A stretch of DNA of 64,000 bases from Craspedostauros australis (Eukaryota > Bacillariophyta > Bacillariophyceae > Mastogloiales > Achnanthaceae): positions 62,001 to 126,000 of the forward strand of contig JAMXDE010000059.1 in assembly GCA_026770025.1 (NCBI GenBank). Direction: 5' to 3'. Shown here one piece after another: positions 33,110 to 44,023 of the stretch. Within the stretch, counting starts at the first letter, position 1, and each line of letters begins with the position of its first letter. A program made the translations under genes and the position numbers. The notes under the pieces are model-generated. The model was not told where the DNA came from. It worked only from the letters and a program-made list of their open reading frames with translations, and did not search any database.

Positions 33110-35557
33110 CTAAAAGCGGACGCTGGTACGATGCTTGCGCTCCGACATCGTACCCCGGCGCAATGGGACGGAAGTACGTGCGTGGCGTTCGCTCTGGCGC
33201 GTGACGGGGTCCTCCAACGACATGGATCGGGTGGGATTGTCGTCGGAGTACCGGATCTTGGTACCGGCACGCGGAGGGGGTGTGGTGGGTCGCTGGTTGG
33301 ATGATTTGGACGATGTGGCGGAGGTGGAGGATGTTGTCGATTTAGAGCCGCTGGATCGTTTCTTGGCGACGCCACTCTTGGGCAGGCATGCTTGATCCAG
33401 CGTGATGGACGGATCTCGGGAGGAGACGGATTGCAACGATGGGGGGCGTCGCATAGATTCGCCGGACACGGAACGCTTGCGACGGCTGGGGTCCTTGGAG
33501 GTTGGGCGCTTGCCGGAACGCGAAATACGTCTGCTGGTCGATTTCAAGGTGGTGCCATGTATCACTTTGCGCCCGTCCAATTCCACCGATCTTGCTGAGC
33601 TGCTGACATTGCTGTCGCTCATGCTATTATCGCCTGCATATGACACGGGGGTGCCTTGGCTCTTCTTTGGGGATTTCTTCGTCTTCTGCTTTGTTTTGGT
33701 GACTGGTTTGTTGGCTTTCTTTGGTGGCTTTTCGAGCGTCCTCTTGGGAGACACTGCCAGCTTCCTGGATCGTCCAACCCTCTGCTTCGTCTTTTCCACT
33801 TCCTTCGTCTTCCTGGATTGCTTTCTGGGTTGCTTCCGACCCTTGCTCTTCTTCTTCTGCTGATGCTGCTGCTTGTCACAGGTTGCCTTTGTCTTTTTGA
33901 ACATATTGCGGCGTCTGGCCACTCTCGCAAGTTGTTCCACCTTCTTTTCCTCCTGCTCATTGTCATCGGATGACGAAGAGCACGACACAGAGCAAGATGA
34001 CGCCGATGACGATGACGATGATCCGCAAGATGAAGATGATGATGAATCCGACGATTCTTCATCAGATGAAACGGAAACATCCAAATCCACAGAGGACACC
34101 GAACAAGACGACGATGAGGACGACGAGCATGATGATGAAGATGACGACGAGGAATCGGAGTGCCAGTGGGAGTAGGAATTCCTTGGAATGACGTTGGACA
34201 TGTTCAACACAACCTGCGGTGCTGCTGCTGGTGTGATTTTGCCGTTGCGTTTCGACGTGGCGGTGATCTTCTTCGTCTTCGTCTTGCTCTTGTTGTTGCT
34301 TACCTTCTCGGTATTCTTCATTTTTGGTGTCGCAGATGGTGGCATCGCACGTTTGATCTTGGAGGATTGCTTGCGCAGTCCAGGTTTCGGCGCGCCTGTG
34401 TTGTTGGAAGACATCTTGGGACTGCGAACATCCTGGCTGGGTGGTTTGGCGATCTTGGCTGTCATCAGGCCGCTCGTGGAAACCCGTGGAATGGCGTCGT
34501 TGCGTGCGTTGTTGTAGTCTCTGACGAGACTCTCTCCGATGCGTTCCCATTCGCTGCGATTGGATCTGGCACCTTCGATGTACTGCTCGCACGAGACGGC
34601 GCCGCACAGCTTGAGCTTTTGCGCCAGAGGGATGATGTAGAAATCGAACAAGCCGATGTCGCCGTTGTACCAGCCGTCGGTAGGGTCCTTCTCGGCGCGT
34701 CCGTATTTGAAGGCAGAATACATCTCGCTGTACAGTTTGCGGTTCCATCGTTTGTAAATCGAGAAGCTTTGCATCGCGTGCGAGACATCGGCGGCCTGGA
34801 TCAAGGTTTCGAGCACGAAGGTTGCCCTGCGGCTGACTGCATCAATGCACGGGGACGCTGGTGATGCCTTCGCAGAAGATGACGCCGGCAACGCAGCATC
34901 GCCATTCGCAGCAGCGTTCATGACGCCAGCAGCACGACTGTTGCGCAATGCCGCCAGCTCTTTGTCAGCAATATCCATGGCCATGACGGCCGTGACGACC
35001 AATCCATGGAATCTGCCGACCTCCTGCGACGTGCGGAAGATGCAACTGCGCAGATCTCTGTAGAACGGCTCCAGCAGCAGATTCCACGCCAGCTCCACCG
35101 AGTTCTGTTCTGTGACGCTCTTGTTCTGGTAGGCATTGGCAACGTGCGTCTTCTCCTTGATGAGTTGTGCGTTGGGGACGCCGGAATGATCAACGTCATG
35201 AACAAGGGCGGCGAAGACGAGAGCGAACTGCGTCCATGGATCCGTCGTGACGAGACGAATGTCGTTGGGATCCGTGTCCTCCGGATCCGGCAGTTCCACC
35301 AAGGCAAGCAGATCACTGACGCTGTTGCAGACGTGCGAGGCATGTTCGAAGTTGTGGAAGGGGTTGTCCCTGTACATCTTGGAGATGACGGTGATGTAAT
35401 CCTTGAGCTGCTGCGACACCTCTAGGTCGAGGACGACGGATTCGGGATGGCGCTGGAACTAGTAGGGCTCGGTCGGCAGCTCCACCGTTTCCTGCAGCAC
35501 CTGTCCCGTGCGCAGATCGAGCGAATGCAACTTGTTGCCATCCTGATGCGTCGTGTC
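33110..35557 (-). pseudogene. 3',5'-cyclic nucleotide phosphodiesterase, catalytic part; 5' end split off
   Basis: The minus-strand frame encodes a class I PDE catalytic domain of ~300 residues: NPFHNFEHASHV, VHDVDHSGVPN (HD-x-DH metal site), QAADVSHAMQ and GLFDFYIIPLAQKLKLCGAV. All metal-binding His/Asp are present, so the domain should hydrolyse cAMP or cGMP if made. A ~430-residue Ser/Arg/Lys/Asp-rich tail follows. Upstream, codon use stays coding-like to the copia junction at 35557, but an in-frame TAG occurs at 35459-35461 and the frame is then cut by copia element 2. Bases 35553-35557 (GTGTC) are the target duplication. The first ATG after the TAG (35377) precedes the first histidine motif, so a truncated active enzyme remains possible. 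The neighbouring minus-strand AAA gene may belong to the same signalling context. Confidence 0.75.
35459..35461 (-). other. in-frame TAG before PDE catalytic domain
   Basis: The frame reads LPTEPY, TAG, FQRHPESVVLDLEV with no frame change. A CTACTAG|TTCCAG sequence here also resembles a 3' splice site, so an intron ending here is an alternative to a nonsense mutation. Confidence 0.6.
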
Positions 35558-36274
35558 TGATAATCAGCAATTACACACAGGACAAGAGGGGAGCACCAAA
35601 CACTGCACTTACTACGCCGCCTGGGTGATCAATCCAATAGGTGAAGTTGGAGATGTTTGGTGATAGTTGTTTGCTAAGTTATTGGTGTGTCAATTGATGA
35701 TTGAGTTTGGATTATGAGATGATGATCTCCTATTGCTAATGATGGTGCCTATTGCACGGGTTTCTAATGTGCTGCTCGATTACCTCGTGGTTTCTCTCGC
35801 AGTCTTTCCTAAAACATTGCCCAAGATGGCATGTTGATCTACACGATATCTCGTGTTATCTCCACCTTTGGTCTTTCTTCATCTCTGTCTGATCTTGTCT
35901 GGTCTTGGTCTCTGTTTGATCACATATGAGTTGATCCGTCTACGTCGACGAGGTGCATGCATCACCTCTGACGATGTTGTTCTGGATCCTAAATGTTGTT
36001 GCCACGTGCTCGATGATGCACTCGGCATGGCTAGACAGGTCAGCGTACCATGACTAAAACATAATCTCGATTCCGAGGATCACAATGACCGATCCTCTGA
36101 CGTCATACGATGATGTCAGTGCCTACGTCAGATTCGATGACAGTAGTGACTGAATCTCAATCGTGTATCAAGACTCACTCGACTATACTCTCAAAATCGA
36201 GTCGAATCAGAAAATATTGAATCACGTTCTAGTCATGGGAGATGGGTACCTTAATTTCGCTCTAGATGTTGATA
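35558..36274 (-). repeat. copia element 2, 3' LTR
   Basis: 717 bp, with the same sequence as 43307-44023. It reads toward the phosphodiesterase catalytic region on the same strand, so a promoter in it could drive read-through transcription of the truncated PDE. Confidence 0.93.
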
Positions 36275-36297
36275 CTCCCCTATAGTCGGGAGTCTTG

Positions 36298-39200
36298 TCA
36301 TCCACCCAGAGTCTCTCCCTTCCAGAATAGAAGTGGCCTCACTAACGGCCAGTACTTCGCCCATGGAAGGAATTTGGTCATGACGTCGGCTACATTTTCC
36401 GTTCCGTCTATCTTGCAGAAATGCAGGATCTTCGCAGCTACTGCGGCACGCACGCGGTGGTACGCCAATGCGTTGTGTCGTTTGGATAACACACTGTTTG
36501 GGATGGTGGAGGATGTGATCACGCTCTGGTTGTCTCCAAACATCCAGGCGGGTCCGTCCAGCGGAATTCCCATTGCACGAAGAGTGAGGCGCATCGCAAT
36601 CACTTGCTCTGTTGCCTGTCTTGCCGCTACGAATTCCGATCCATAGGTTGCAGTCTCGACGGTGGTCTGGCGTTTGCTGAACCATTCGATGGGTGTTTGG
36701 TTGAGCAGATGGAGAACACCAGTTGCGGATTTGCCTGTCACTTTGCAGTGCATGAGATTGGCATCTACAAACGTCGTCATACAAACTGCCTTGCCCTTGG
36801 GTGTTGGATCGTCGTCCGCGGTCTCCTCTTCGGCATCACCATACACAGAGTACATCCATTCATGGTCAGGAACCTCGAAGAAGCGCTCGTGATCTGGAAT
36901 TCCCGTTCTGAACCTGATGGCGGCATCAGAACGCTTTCGGAGGTATCCATACACACGTTTAGCGCGGTCCATGTGACCAATCCTGGGTTGGGCTCTGAAT
37001 CTAGACAAAGTCATCACAGCTGCAGCAATATCAAACCGTCCCAATGTGATGCACCATTGAAGGGCGCCAATGAGTGATTGGAATTGTCGGGTTTCTATTG
37101 GATTTAACTCGCGTGATGTGTCTAGCTCGGGGGCGTCGTTGTGTTCCATGGGACTGGTGTAGGTCCGTGGAAGCTCCCCATGCACCTGTTCGTAATTCGC
37201 CAGCATCCGTTTGATGTAGGATTGCGGGCTCATAGTCAGGGTTCCGTCTTTGTCACGGTCGAAGTCTGCGCCGAGGTGATACTTGATTGGTCCTACACCT
37301 TTCAACTTGTACTTGTACTTGTTGATGAGCGTGTCGAAGAATGACTGTGGGTCTTCCATGACGGCCATCAGATCATCTACGTACACACAGATGTATTCCC
37401 AGCATCTACCAGCATCCCTCATCCACACATCCGGGTCAGCTTTGCACTGAAAGAACTTCATGTCACGGAGTGTGTCGGCCAGAGACTCGTGAAATCGAGC
37501 ACCAGATGTGCGTAGTCCGTAGAGCGCTTTCACAATGATCATCATGTGACCAGCAAACTCTTGGAACTCAGGACCAGCTACGAAACAGATCTTTTCTTTT
37601 GTGTAGGCTTCTAGATAGGCATTACCAATATCACCCACCATGGGTTTGAGGTTGTTGAGTTCTGCTGCAAGTAGTGCAATCCTAAATGATCTGAGATTGA
37701 CTACTCCTGCATATGCCATATCCTTGCATGGATCCGTTAGGTGGCCTCCTGCTACGCATCTTGCCTTGTGCCGAAGATCGTGCTTCACGTCGTACACCCA
37801 GAGGAGCTTGATTTGCTTGTATCCATCTGGTTTCCGAGCGTTCTTTCCGAGATCCTTGAACGTGCCATACTCGTGGAGCTGATCCATTTCTTTTCTCTCA
37901 GCGTCTACCCACTTGGAGTTGCCATTCTTCTCGTCAAGCTGGCGTGCTTCCTTCCCGTTGCGTGGAACTTGAACACCAAACTTGAAGATAGGACCTTGTG
38001 CATGAGCTTTGCGTTTACTGGCATTGATGAGACGATTGAGTTTCTTCTTTCTCTTTGATAGTTTACGGAATCTTTTCCAGCCAGGCAGACCAAGGAGGTT
38101 GTTGTCTGCGGCATACTTCGCGCATGAGACAGGATCGTCCTTGGCTATCACGTCCAGTGGTTCCATTGTCACACTGCCATCCTCCCATTGTACCTTTACG
38201 TTGTAGGAGGAGCCATTGTACTTGCTGTGACTGGAGTGGAATGGACCTTCATGGCCGGTGATGGCTTTGAAAACGCACATCTCCCCGTCGCCAATCTCCT
38301 GTTCGTGCTGCTGTTCGATGATGTCAGCCAGATCCATGTACGCGATGAGCTCTTCGGTGTCGTCGTCGCCGTATGCGATGAGCATCTTGATGTTGTCATG
38401 GTTGGCTGCGTCTCCGTCCTTGATCTTGCGGATTACGCGAGCTCTCCACTTGAGTCCATCCTGTTGGTGGAGGAAGGTCAATCCGAGCAGCTCGTCAGGA
38501 CTGAATTTGGGGACTTTGACTACACCAGGATCTGATTCTCCATGTGATGTGGCTATCAGGTCAGATAGTGCATGCACAACGGGTTGTCTAGCTTTAGGTG
38601 TGCTGTCACTGTCGAAATCATTTGGATTTCCGGTCTCGCTAGCTTCGTCATCCACGTCACCCTCCTCCCCAGAAGCAGGCAGGGGGTAGTCAGCCCGTAG
38701 GTTTCGCGCGTCATCGGACACACGTCGGATGCTTGAGCGTGGCAACAGCCGTTGCGTTGCGTCATCTAGAACCCAGAACGTCAGTTCATCACCCTTGTGC
38801 TCGCATGGTCCAGCCCAGTGTCCACGCCGTTCCTGCGTGGTGCCTGGGAAGGCAGCGTTCCCGACCTTGTAGTACACTGGCTCCCACCAGTGGAAGCTGA
38901 GGTACTTGCTGACATCAGGGCGCTGGCCTGTGGCGGCTTGGATGGGCGTGATGTGGCCAGCCGTGGACTGCGACAGATGGTTGAACAGTCCCACGACATA
39001 CAGGGTGCAGATGAGCCAGAACCTGGCAGGAGTGCCAGTTCTGTCCATGACGCCGTTGGTGGTGCGCTTGATATCCTGGATGCGTCGCTCGACAGGATTC
39101 TGATGTTGGTGGTGTGGTTCGGACTGGTGGTCTGCGATGCAGTACTGCCGGAGGATGTCCTTCATTTTGCCTCCGATCTGCGCTGTGGCGTTGTCGGACA

Positions 39201-41763
39201 TCAACACGTCCATGGCACCATGCTCCCGAATGAAGTCTTGCACAACATGGGGAACATGGGATTCGCTTGCCAGAGGGTACGCCGCTGTGAGGCGCGTGTT
39301 GGATCCTACAAACACCTGTACCATGGTACATCCACTGTGTCCGGGGACTCCATCATGATGAGCAGGCGTGTCAGAGAACAACGTGTCCATGGAAACAACA
39401 TCGTGTAGTCGGTTGACATTGGCTGCGGGGAATCTAGACTTATAGTGTTTACGCATGGGATAACGCTCAGACATGCGATACCACTGGGTAGTACATGCAA
39501 GAGTGTCACGCACGCGGTCTGCTGGAATCCACCCGAAGTACGGCCGTAGCGCATGGAAGTTGGGCGCTTTACCCACGATGTTGCGTGGCTCGGCCTTGAT
39601 TGCCTTCTCCCCATCTCCGAGCGCTGCAGCAGACTGAACGTACTGAACGCACTTGGAAATGGTGATGTCGATGTCGTTGTCGTCGTCCTCGCCGCGTTCG
39701 GCTGCAGGAATGTTGTCCAGATCAGCCTCCCCGTCCAGGACAGATGGGTCCCACTCTTGGTCGGAGGTGAAGAACACGTGTGGCAGATCGTCTAGCTCTG
39801 CTTGAGTTGGCTTGTGCATGTCCATGTATGCGAGGCCTTGACGCACGGTGAGCGGGATGACGAATCCGTCTGGCGTGACGATGGTCTGCCGACCGCCAGG
39901 GAGGTTCTTGGGCCTCTCGTTGACATCCAATCCAAACGCTGCGAGTTGATTGGCAGAATGGATGGTGCGTCCTCTCCCGTAGTTGGCGTACTGATGGAAC
40001 CAACCGATCACCGGTCCTAAGGTGGTCTGGATGACAGCAGTGGCCGTGACCAGCGCCAGATCCTTGATCTCTGCGTCACCGATTCCGGAAACATCAGCAC
40101 GGTTGGACGTGGATTCCATCACCAGCATGTCATCACCAACGAGACCGCCGTTAGCACCTCCATCCACCAATGCGCCTTGCACAGTCACGTTCGCGTTGTT
40201 GAACTTGTACGATACGTTCGTGTGAGACAGGGTGTAGGTGCGACCATCAATGACGAGGGTAGTCGGCGGGCCCCCGGACGCGCTAGACATGGCACTGGAA
40301 AGCATACGGTTGATTGCTGTTCCAGCGGTAGAACTAGATTCGTTATTGTTACTACCTTTGTCGTTGGTCTGGGTGTCCTGTTGGTCGTTCTGGTTGGACA
40401 TGGATCCACTGCGGTTGGTGTTGTTGGCGGAACGCCTAGGCTTGTCCTTCTTACCACGTCCAGAGTTGGCTCGCCGGGCTTGGAGGAAGTCACTGCGTTG
40501 TTTGTCAGACAGCTTCTTGAACTCCTCACGCGGCAGCCGTTCTCGTGTCTCCTTGCTGTAGTCCTTGTTGGGCTTCCAGAGATTGGGTCCGTCGTCCTTA
40601 TCCTTCCCACGTTGCTTGCGCTGGTCGGTATTGTTGGCTTGCCGTGGCGTCTTTGGCTTGTTGGCGTCGTGGCCATCGAGTTGGACAGCGTACGATCGAA
40701 CGAGCTCAACGAGAGTATCGAACTCCATGGTGGTCGCGGTCTTGCCAGGTGAGTAGGCCAGGATAGCGGTCTGCAGGTAGTCAGTCTGGAAGATAGACTG
40801 GTACAGAGCCTTGTCGGCCTCGATGGCGTTGGTCAACCACTCCTTCTTCGTCGCGTCGTCGATCGGATCATCACGCAATGCCTCAAGTTCGTGCACCTTG
40901 TGTTGCCACAGGTCCAGGAACTGCTCACGAGTTTTGCGCCACTGCTTGTCCAGCTTGAACTTGATGATCTCGTCTCGGATGCGTTGGATGGTGTTGACGG
41001 CAGTGGCACCGGTGGTATACTCGCGAACCAACATGCAGTAGACGGCTTGGCCATCACAGATCGATTCGTACGGAGTGACACACTTCCTACTCTTCGTGGT
41101 CTGCAGGTTGGATACAAACACGTTGAACAGGAAGGTGGACTGCACTTTGAAGAGCTCGGCTTGTTCTTCGGGTGCGACGTAGTCAACATCGAGAACATTG
41201 GAGATGCCATGAGCAGCAGCGGTGGCACGCAGACGACGATGGAATGTAGCAAAGTACTTGTCATCAGACAACTTGGGATAGTCGCTAATGTTACGTTTGA
41301 TGCTGCGGTTGAAGTCTGCGGCGAGGTCGCGTCCGGTCTTCTCCGTTGGTTCGGTTTTCGTTGGTCCGAAAGGGAATGCACTGGTGGTTGCGTCAGGCAT
41401 GGCGGCTGAGGATGCGGGCGATGGTGTGAATGTCCGAGCGACATACTCCATGTATGAGGCTTGATTGAGTTCACGCCATGTCTCTACAGTGGGATTAGGT
41501 TGAACACTGAACCAGCCAATGACATTTGTGAATTTCCGGATTGCTACCTTAGACAGTTGGGCTACGTAGTCGGGTTCTGGATCAGATCGTTCGATGGTGG
41601 CATTCAACTCGAGCATGTCCTCGCGATGGAGCGAAGCGAAATCCATGATGGTTCGGATCTCTTCGGTATGCAAGATAAGCCATTCAGTAGACGAGTTGTC
41701 ATATCCGAGAACGCTGAGGACGTGCGCCAGGATGGTGTCGTTGATTGGGATTGGGTTGGACAT
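36298..41763 (-). CDS. divergent copia gag-pol polyprotein (element 2)
   Basis: The 1,821-residue frame starts at ATG 41763. The ~500-residue gag region lacks any CCHC zinc knuckle and is instead Lys/Arg/Asn-rich before the protease. The putative protease centre is VDGGANGGLVG near 534 (DGGAN in place of DSGA/DTGA). The integrase core has VVSMDTLFSD near 790, VLMSDNATAQ and HQNPVERRIQDIK, giving a D-D-E triad. Reverse transcriptase has KICFVAGPEF-type fingers and the ICVYVDDLMAV box near 1458. RNase H ends the protein (TTFVDANLMH, ATYGSEFVAARQA, FGDNQSVI, NVADVMTK). Gene order (integrase before RT) is copia. All catalytic residues except the unusual protease context look intact, so the element may be competent. 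Confidence 0.92.
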   Translation of the reverse strand: MSNPIPINDTILAHVLSVLGYDNSSTEWLILHTEEIRTIMDFASLHREDMLELNATIERSDPEPDYVAQLSKVAIRKFTNVIGWFSVQPNPTVETWRELNQASYMEYVARTFTPSPASSAAMPDATTSAFPFGPTKTEPTEKTGRDLAADFNRSIKRNISDYPKLSDDKYFATFHRRLRATAAAHGISNVLDVDYVAPEEQAELFKVQSTFLFNVFVSNLQTTKSRKCVTPYESICDGQAVYCMLVREYTTGATAVNTIQRIRDEIIKFKLDKQWRKTREQFLDLWQHKVHELEALRDDPIDDATKKEWLTNAIEADKALYQSIFQTDYLQTAILAYSPGKTATTMEFDTLVELVRSYAVQLDGHDANKPKTPRQANNTDQRKQRGKDKDDGPNLWKPNKDYSKETRERLPREEFKKLSDKQRSDFLQARRANSGRGKKDKPRRSANNTNRSGSMSNQNDQQDTQTNDKGSNNNESSSTAGTAINRMLSSAMSSASGGPPTTLVIDGRTYTLSHTNVSYKFNNANVTVQGALVDGGANGGLVGDDMLVMESTSNRADVSGIGDAEIKDLALVTATAVIQTTLGPVIGWFHQYANYGRGRTIHSANQLAAFGLDVNERPKNLPGGRQTIVTPDGFVIPLTVRQGLAYMDMHKPTQAELDDLPHVFFTSDQEWDPSVLDGEADLDNIPAAERGEDDDNDIDITISKCVQYVQSAAALGDGEKAIKAEPRNIVGKAPNFHALRPYFGWIPADRVRDTLACTTQWYRMSERYPMRKHYKSRFPAANVNRLHDVVSMDTLFSDTPAHHDGVPGHSGCTMVQVFVGSNTRLTAAYPLASESHVPHVVQDFIREHGAMDVLMSDNATAQIGGKMKDILRQYCIADHQSEPHHQHQNPVERRIQDIKRTTNGVMDRTGTPARFWLICTLYVVGLFNHLSQSTAGHITPIQAATGQRPDVSKYLSFHWWEPVYYKVGNAAFPGTTQERRGHWAGPCEHKGDELTFWVLDDATQRLLPRSSIRRVSDDARNLRADYPLPASGEEGDVDDEASETGNPNDFDSDSTPKARQPVVHALSDLIATSHGESDPGVVKVPKFSPDELLGLTFLHQQDGLKWRARVIRKIKDGDAANHDNIKMLIAYGDDDTEELIAYMDLADIIEQQHEQEIGDGEMCVFKAITGHEGPFHSSHSKYNGSSYNVKVQWEDGSVTMEPLDVIAKDDPVSCAKYAADNNLLGLPGWKRFRKLSKRKKKLNRLINASKRKAHAQGPIFKFGVQVPRNGKEARQLDEKNGNSKWVDAERKEMDQLHEYGTFKDLGKNARKPDGYKQIKLLWVYDVKHDLRHKARCVAGGHLTDPCKDMAYAGVVNLRSFRIALLAAELNNLKPMVGDIGNAYLEAYTKEKICFVAGPEFQEFAGHMMIIVKALYGLRTSGARFHESLADTLRDMKFFQCKADPDVWMRDAGRCWEYICVYVDDLMAVMEDPQSFFDTLINKYKYKLKGVGPIKYHLGADFDRDKDGTLTMSPQSYIKRMLANYEQVHGELPRTYTSPMEHNDAPELDTSRELNPIETRQFQSLIGALQWCITLGRFDIAAAVMTLSRFRAQPRIGHMDRAKRVYGYLRKRSDAAIRFRTGIPDHERFFEVPDHEWMYSVYGDAEEETADDDPTPKGKAVCMTTFVDANLMHCKVTGKSATGVLHLLNQTPIEWFSKRQTTVETATYGSEFVAARQATEQVIAMRLTLRAMGIPLDGPAWMFGDNQSVITSSTIPNSVLSKRHNALAYHRVRAAVAAKILHFCKIDGTENVADVMTKFLPWAKYWPLVRPLLFWKGETLGG

Positions 41764-43306
41764 CGTGTAGCTGGTTGTTGCGAGGAGGTGGTTGTTGGTC
41801 CGGATTTGTTGCTATTTTATTGGACGAGTATTTTCCCGCAGCTCCCAGGAAAGTGGTCACACTTGGAAATGACTGTGTCGTCCGCTGTGATGTCGAAGCG
41901 TTCGCTGGGATGTGACGGTGGATTTCTGCACTTGTCGGAATTCGTCGGGAATGGAAGAGGTGCCGGATGCAAAGCGCCAGTGATGGCGAAGGCGTCAGCG
42001 GTGGTGTGATGTCACGAGTGGACTGCGGTTAATCCGTGCGCGATGTCTCCAATTGTGACTGACTGACGGATGGAAGGCCAGACGGGACCGTGTGAATTTC
42101 CCGATTGATGAATGCGAAGATGACCGTGCTTAATCCGAGGCGAAGGACGACCGGTGGAAAATGTCAACCAGGACCGTGTGAATTTCCCGTTTGGGCGATG
42201 TGTTGGCGCGCGACCCGAAGTCGGATGAATGACTGGAATAGCGAAGGAGTTGTGAACCGATGTGACGTGCCAGTGATGGTACGAACCGAAGGAATTCATA
42301 GCCAATCAGAAGGTGGACTGAGCGCAAATGGCTGTTGTTGATGGAACGATGGTTTGTTTTGTTGGTCTTGAAACGATGAAACGTCGCGGATGGATTGCGC
42401 GTTGGATGGCCCTGCCCGTTCGGATTTCGTCTCCCCGAACGCCGTATTCTTGCGCTTGTTCAGCTGTGCTCCACCAGGATGTGGTGCACCTTTGGTTTTA
42501 CCCAGTTGAACCTTCGATCCAATCCGTGCCTCCTTTGAGTGCCACGGATCAGCTTGCTATACGTCTTTTAGATCTGGCAGCAGCTTGCCCGATGTACCTG
42601 ATGCTAACAGGATTTTGCACGCTAATGAGCGCGGTGCCCCCCAGGTGCCAGCAACTGCTTTGATTCACCTGGTTCCACCACTCGCGTTTTCGTCCAGCGT
42701 ATACCTGCCTTCCGGTGTCGTTAGACTCACTTGGTGATATTGCTATCAGCACAATGCTAGCTTTACGGGTTGCATCCGCGGTATTCCTACCGATCACGTT
42801 TCTTCCCCAGTCAAGGGCAGACGCTAGTCTGGTTAGCAGTTATCTCTGCGTCCCGTAGGACGTTAACCGATCGCAAGTACGGCTTAGACTTAGTGTTAAC
42901 GACTGACCTGGTCGCGACAACTCATGGTGAGATTGCCGATAGGTTTCAGAGGGCCTTTGCGCTCCAAGTGTTTACGTGTGACTTGCTTCACGGGTTTTTT
43001 ACACCTTTGTCTTTTAGCTGACCAGCTATCGTAAGTAACGCAGTGGTGCGGAACTTGGTTGTTGAGGAAAATTACTCCGCCTGCGATATTCGCAACAGCG
43101 GGTGAGCCTTTCTGCACTTTGGCAGGGCAAAGCGGGTGTGGCGGCACGTAGCAATCTGCACACACGAGCAATTGGTCCGTCGTCACGGACGCGTTGGGCC
43201 TTTCTTGGGCCGGAATCAAGGGAAGGGGACAGCGTGATGTCACCAGGGCATGCGCAGCACTTCAGTATCCGTTCACTCTCACGATAGATGCTTGCGACTG
43301 TTAATC
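41764..43306 (-). other. long untranslated leader of copia element 2
   Basis: About 1.54 kb lie between the 5' LTR and the gag start, far longer than in element 1 (about 70 bp). It has no convincing ATG-started frame on the coding strand and holds a 19-bp direct repeat (42085-42103 and 42171-42189, GGACCGTGTGAATTTCCCG). It may carry packaging or translation-control signals, or captured non-element sequence. Confidence 0.6.
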
Positions 43307-44023
43307 TGATAATCAGCAATTACACACAGGACAAGAGGGGAGCACCAAACACTGCACTTACTACGCCGCCTGGGTGATCAATCCAATAGGTGAAGTTGGA
43401 GATGTTTGGTGATAGTTGTTTGCTAAGTTATTGGTGTGTCAATTGATGATTGAGTTTGGATTATGAGATGATGATCTCCTATTGCTAATGATGGTGCCTA
43501 TTGCACGGGTTTCTAATGTGCTGCTCGATTACCTCGTGGTTTCTCTCGCAGTCTTTCCTAAAACATTGCCCAAGATGGCATGTTGATCTACACGATATCT
43601 CGTGTTATCTCCACCTTTGGTCTTTCTTCATCTCTGTCTGATCTTGTCTGGTCTTGGTCTCTGTTTGATCACATATGAGTTGATCCGTCTACGTCGACGA
43701 GGTGCATGCATCACCTCTGACGATGTTGTTCTGGATCCTAAATGTTGTTGCCACGTGCTCGATGATGCACTCGGCATGGCTAGACAGGTCAGCGTACCAT
43801 GACTAAAACATAATCTCGATTCCGAGGATCACAATGACCGATCCTCTGACGTCATACGATGATGTCAGTGCCTACGTCAGATTCGATGACAGTAGTGACT
43901 GAATCTCAATCGTGTATCAAGACTCACTCGACTATACTCTCAAAATCGAGTCGAATCAGAAAATATTGAATCACGTTCTAGTCATGGGAGATGGGTACCT
44001 TAATTTCGCTCTAGATGTTGATA
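43307..44023 (-). repeat. copia element 2, 5' LTR
   Basis: 717 bp, followed on the right by GTGTC (44024-44028), the copy of the duplicated target. Confidence 0.93.

Larger units (their letters stand above)
35558..44023 (-). mobile_element. complete Ty1/copia retrotransposon 2, divergent lineage, 8.5 kb
   Basis: Two 717-bp LTRs (35558-36274 and 43307-44023, constant offset 7749) flank a 1,821-codon gag-pol frame on the minus strand and a 1.5-kb leader. A five-base duplication GTGTC lies at 35553-35557 and 44024-44028. LTR ends on the plus strand are TGATAATC...GTTGATA, that is TG...TA instead of TG...CA. The purine tract ATAGGGGAG (coding strand) abuts the 3' LTR at 36275-36283. LTRs match throughout where compared, so insertion is recent. 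The polyprotein is much longer than that of element 1 and only distantly similar, so these are two separate lineages. Confidence 0.93.

Noticed and set aside
35853..36053. 66-codon frame repeated at 43602-43802
   Set aside because: Inside both LTRs of copia element 2; not a gene.
36298..41763. Endogenous virus rather than retrotransposon
   Set aside because: Integrase-before-RT order, LTRs and lack of any envelope-like frame are ordinary copia features.
42328..42663. 111-codon plus-strand frame in the copia 2 leader
   Set aside because: Opposite strand to the element's genes, no domain and atypical composition.
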